The notes under the pieces: model-generated
Database searches by the model: none
What the model was told of the DNA's origin: nothing
What the model saw: only the letters and a program-made list of their open reading frames with translations
Shown: positions 61,424 through 64,000 of the stretch, one piece after another
Position numbering within the stretch: the first letter of the stretch is position 1
How the letters are laid out: each line of letters begins with the position of its first letter
Assembly (NCBI GenBank): GCA_031082145.1
Contig: JAVHLP010000006.1
Span: 101,764 to 165,763 of the forward strand
From: a bacterium
GTDB taxonomy: Bacteria > Bacillota > Sulfobacillia > UBA995
DNA length: 64,000 nucleotides
Direction of reading: 5' to 3'
Program-made: the position numbers and the translations under genes

Positions 61424-61831
61424 TTACTGCAGCCCTTCTCGGCCCTGTGATTCCTCTTCCCTGATTCTCTGCTGGGTCCGGTTGCCGTACGTCCCGGCAG
61501 TGAACAGAACGACTCCATATGGAAGCCAGAGTAGCCAGCGGTAGGAAGACGTGGATGTGAGCATCACGGCGACGAATGACATCACTACCGGCCACGCCAC
61601 CCACGTTAACTTGACCACGAAGGCGCGTTCCCGGTGCCCTCTTGTGTTCAGGATAGACGAACTAGACCCCACGACTGCTCCGAGCGTCCCCGCGGCCACT
61701 CCAAAAAACGCCCCAAGGTTGCGCCACCACCCCTGCGGAAGCAGCACCAGCAGCGCTAGTGCCGCACCCACCGCTAGCAGAATGTTGCCGCCCACTCCTG
61801 CGACTGCCCAGAATCTCATCCTGTCCCGCAT
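61424..61831 (-). CDS. Hypothetical membrane protein
   Basis: The 135-residue protein, from an ATG at 61831 nine bases after GGAGG, has about four hydrophobic segments: AVAGVGGNILLAVGAALALL, AFFGVAAGTLGAVVGSS, LTWVAWPVVMSFVAVML and LWLPYGVVLFTAGTYG. The C-terminal tail is charged (RIREEESQGREG). No family is recognised. Confidence 0.55.
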   Translation of the reverse strand: MRDRMRFWAVAGVGGNILLAVGAALALLVLLPQGWWRNLGAFFGVAAGTLGAVVGSSSSILNTRGHRERAFVVKLTWVAWPVVMSFVAVMLTSTSSYRWLLWLPYGVVLFTAGTYGNRTQQRIREEESQGREGLQ

Positions 61832-61906
61832 CCGCAATCGCCTCCATCCCCCGTCATATCCTGTCTATGGCCGCGCCCCTGTGGCCCTTCAGAGGGTGCC
61901 CAAGAC

Positions 61907-62188
61907 GTGATCAAGACCATCGCGTGCCGGTTCCCGTCGGTGGATGGGGAGCCGGCACTACGTCTTGTTCCGGTGGCCCTGCGACTCCTCGTGCCTGGTT
62001 CTCTGCTGGGTCTGATCGCCGCAGTCCCACTGTTGTCCGGAGGGTCCTGGTGGGCCTCACTCGCGCTGGTCTCCCTTCCCACCGTCTACTCGGTTATCCG
62101 ATGTCTATGCTTGGGGCCGATGCCCGTTTACGCGGTGCCCGAGCTGTTACCCGGACCGCCGGTTCTTCTATTCGCCGCCACGGGCTAG
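61907..62188 (+). CDS. Small hypothetical membrane protein
   Basis: The 93-residue ORF starts with GTG and has hydrophobic segments LLVPGSLLGLIAAVPLLSGG, WASLALVSLPTVYSVIRCLC and a C-terminal VPELLPGPPVLLFAA. It is divergent from the previous membrane protein. The ribosome site is weak (GAGGGTG), so expression is uncertain. Confidence 0.4.
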   Translation: MIKTIACRFPSVDGEPALRLVPVALRLLVPGSLLGLIAAVPLLSGGSWWASLALVSLPTVYSVIRCLCLGPMPVYAVPELLPGPPVLLFAATG

Positions 62189-62375
62189 CCGCTCCTCCCA
62201 GAATCTGGCCTAGCCGCCTGCCCGGAGGCACACCGCAGTGACGCTTGCCCGTACCGCCGCTACAGGGAATCGCGAAAGGGCCCCGGGTGGCCAGGCAGGA
62301 GATGGCTGCCGCGCGTCGTAATGTCAGCACTGGCAACATCTGGCTGCTTCTCAACGGAGAGAGGGTTGGCGGCAG

Positions 62376-63872
62376 ATGGGGATGAGGGTCAACTCGGGGC
62401 GGCGGCTGGAGTTAGGGGGGCGCCTACTGCGGCGCTCCCTAGCACCCTGCCTGGTCGCGCTAATGCTTCTTTCCGCCGGCGCGACTTGCGCTGCGGGCTC
62501 CAGCCGGGTCCCCATCGGGTTCTCCCGGCAGGAGGTGGCTGGAGCTCTCCTGCTGCACAAGGCCCCGCACTCGCCCGGCATGGGAGCCATCTTCGCCGTC
62601 ATGTTGGCCGGGGCCGGCGACCAAAGGCCGCATGAGACACACTGCGCGCACGTCGCCGAGCACATGGTGTTCCGCAACCCGCTGACCGGCGGCCGCTCGC
62701 TGTTCGAGTTGGTCCGGCAAGCGGGCGGCAGGGTCAACGGATGGTCCGGCCCCCTCCATACCCAGTTTGAGGTCGCCGTGCCGCACGAGCTGATTCCCGA
62801 GGCCCTGCGGTGGCTCGTGGAAGCGCTGTTCCCCCTCTGCCTCTGCGAGCAGGCTTTCCGCGAGGAGATCCACGCCCGCATGGTCCGGGATTTGGAGTAC
62901 ATGACCACAAGCCGGGTCGCCGCAGCCATGAACGCCTTTCACGAGCAGGTGTACCGTGGCACAGTGTACGAGCAGCGGCTATTTGACGTTCCCGTCACGA
63001 CGGTGACGATGGACGCGGTGGCTAGCTTCATGGCCCGGGAGTACTCGCCGCAGCGGCTCATGATCGTCGTGGTGGCGAACGTTGAGGAGGCCACACTGGT
63101 AACTGAACTGAACGCGGCACTCAATCAGGTGCCCGTGGGGCCGCCGCCGGCGCGACGACAGGTCTCCCTCGCCCCGCCGCCCATTGGCCATCTGCGCTTG
63201 CCCGGTTTCGGCAAGCCGCTTGTTCTCGTGGGTCTGGCGGTCGACGGCATTGAGGAGGACGACGGCCCCCTTCTGGCGCTGGGGCTCCACCTGGCCCTGT
63301 CCAGGCTACTGGCCGCCCCGCCCCCCGGGTTGAGACCACGCCGGGAGCTAACCGTGGCGCTCAGGCTGGAGGGCGCATTTTGTCTCGCGGTGGCTTTCGA
63401 GGGAGCGGCGACGCTAACCGCTGCCAGGCTGGAGCGGCTGGCCGAGGAGGCAACGCATGCGGTCCGGAACGCTGCGGCCGAGTTCGCTGCCGGGGGTCCG
63501 GACGAAGGCCAACTCTTGGAGTTGCTCGAGGCAGTCGAGAGGGCGTCAGAGGCACAGGCCGCCCCCTCGGGGATCCCGCCATACAACGAGGCTTACCTGG
63601 CGGGTGTTACCCTGATCCCCACATATCAGGCCTACTCCCGTGCGCCGGACGACTTCGTATCCGAGCCGGGAGCGATAGGTCCCACTCTTGCCCGTTACCT
63701 GCCCCGGGCCACCTGCACCGTGCTGGTGGTGAGCGCGGCGGCCGGCATGGCTCCGGCCCTCATCATCGGGGCCGCCGTGCTGGCCGTTGCCGGCGTCATC
63801 CTGGGCCTGGCCTTGGGTAGGTGGAAGCGGCGTACTCGTCGCCCAGCCGTATCTCCGCCGGAGAGGGAGTAG
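62376..63872 (+). CDS. Membrane-anchored M16-family zinc peptidase
   Basis: The 498-residue protein has a signal-like N-terminal segment (LAPCLVALMLLSAGATCAAG, about residues 23-42). The inverted zinc motif HVAEH (HxxEH) near residue 90 is followed by FELVRQAGGRVNGWSG, and the distal Glu in CEQAFREEIHARM. A second, inactive M16-like half follows, then a C-terminal transmembrane helix (APALIIGAAVLAVAGVILGL) and a basic tail. It is unusually placed outside the cell with an anchor. Two ATGs lie six bases apart. Confidence 0.78.
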   Translation: MGMRVNSGRRLELGGRLLRRSLAPCLVALMLLSAGATCAAGSSRVPIGFSRQEVAGALLLHKAPHSPGMGAIFAVMLAGAGDQRPHETHCAHVAEHMVFRNPLTGGRSLFELVRQAGGRVNGWSGPLHTQFEVAVPHELIPEALRWLVEALFPLCLCEQAFREEIHARMVRDLEYMTTSRVAAAMNAFHEQVYRGTVYEQRLFDVPVTTVTMDAVASFMAREYSPQRLMIVVVANVEEATLVTELNAALNQVPVGPPPARRQVSLAPPPIGHLRLPGFGKPLVLVGLAVDGIEEDDGPLLALGLHLALSRLLAAPPPGLRPRRELTVALRLEGAFCLAVAFEGAATLTAARLERLAEEATHAVRNAAAEFAAGGPDEGQLLELLEAVERASEAQAAPSGIPPYNEAYLAGVTLIPTYQAYSRAPDDFVSEPGAIGPTLARYLPRATCTVLVVSAAAGMAPALIIGAAVLAVAGVILGLALGRWKRRTRRPAVSPPERE

Positions 63873-64000
63873 GCGGGGGTTGCGACAGCGCCCTCTCGCT
63901 CCCCAGGGTGATATCTTCGCTGTCCGCTTACAGGGTGACAATATCGGGACTGTTGAAGAAGTCGGGTCGCTCAGGGCTTGCATTGGGGTCCAACTATGCC

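Noticed and set aside
63900-64000. Possible insertion-sequence end (GACTGTTGAAGAAGTC) at the right edge
   Set aside because: There is no transposase reading frame or inverted repeat partner in the window; too little sequence to support it.
1-64000. CRISPR arrays or rRNA genes
   Set aside because: No regularly spaced repeats and no 16S/23S/5S-like sequence were found on reading the window.

Overview
The window reads as chromosome from a high-GC, spore-forming, anaerobic member of the Bacillota (Moorella/Desulfotomaculum-like in gene content; the exact lineage cannot be fixed from sequence alone). The support is a spore photoproduct lyase, two CotF-type coat proteins, a LonB protease beside lonA, sigma-54, a K+-type membrane pyrophosphatase, many TTG/GTG starts behind GGAGG-type ribosome sites, and a soluble Hdr/Flx electron-transfer operon.

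Layout: 0-2.6 kb holds the edge of a Ca/Na exchanger, a PHP phosphatase, an aspartate-dehydrogenase-like gene and a GNAT relic. 2.7-9.8 kb is rpoN followed by the lower glycolysis operon gap-pgk-tpiA-gpmI-eno, with rpoN where many Firmicutes carry cggR. 9.8-15.7 kb carries secG, hppA, an HD protein, a transglutaminase-like protein and rnr. 15.7-17.8 kb, minus strand, has an MNT/HEPN pair and an anchored peptidase. 17.9-26.7 kb is a nine-gene minus-strand operon, hdrCBA-flxDCBA plus a fumarate-reductase-like iron-sulfur subunit and flavoprotein, closed by a terminator. 26.8-28.4 kb carries smpB, a DJ-1/PfpI protein and tmRNA (ssrA). 28.4-34.7 kb has an amidohydrolase, a cell-wall amidase, splB, rph, rdgB, a phosphoesterase and spore coat genes. 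34.8-35.5 kb is a six-tRNA cluster (Pro; Gly-Arg-His-Gln-Lys).

35.5-44.5 kb, between that cluster and a lone tRNA-Leu, is an accessory island with visibly lower GC than its flanks. It carries three different radical SAM proteins, a cysteine-rich 61-residue peptide that is the best candidate RiPP precursor, a truncated ABC transporter and an intact ABC/FtsX pair. Several genes are damaged or unusual: a frameshift inside the CX3CX2C motif of the SPASM enzyme, no cobalamin-binding domain in the CX7CX2C enzyme, a 72-bp direct repeat, and a 5'-truncated ABC gene. It looks like a partly decayed or rearranged RiPP system and is the main discovery candidate.

44.7-52.3 kb is the proteostasis block tig-clpP-clpX-lonB-lonA. 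52.2-64 kb mixes transporters, an ATP-grasp ligase, a cysteine-synthase-family enzyme, a CAAX-type M48 protease, a GNAT-thioredoxin-like fusion with a DUF3795 protein, a RelE/antitoxin pair, small membrane proteins and a membrane-anchored M16 peptidase. No CRISPR array, rRNA or intact insertion sequence was seen.
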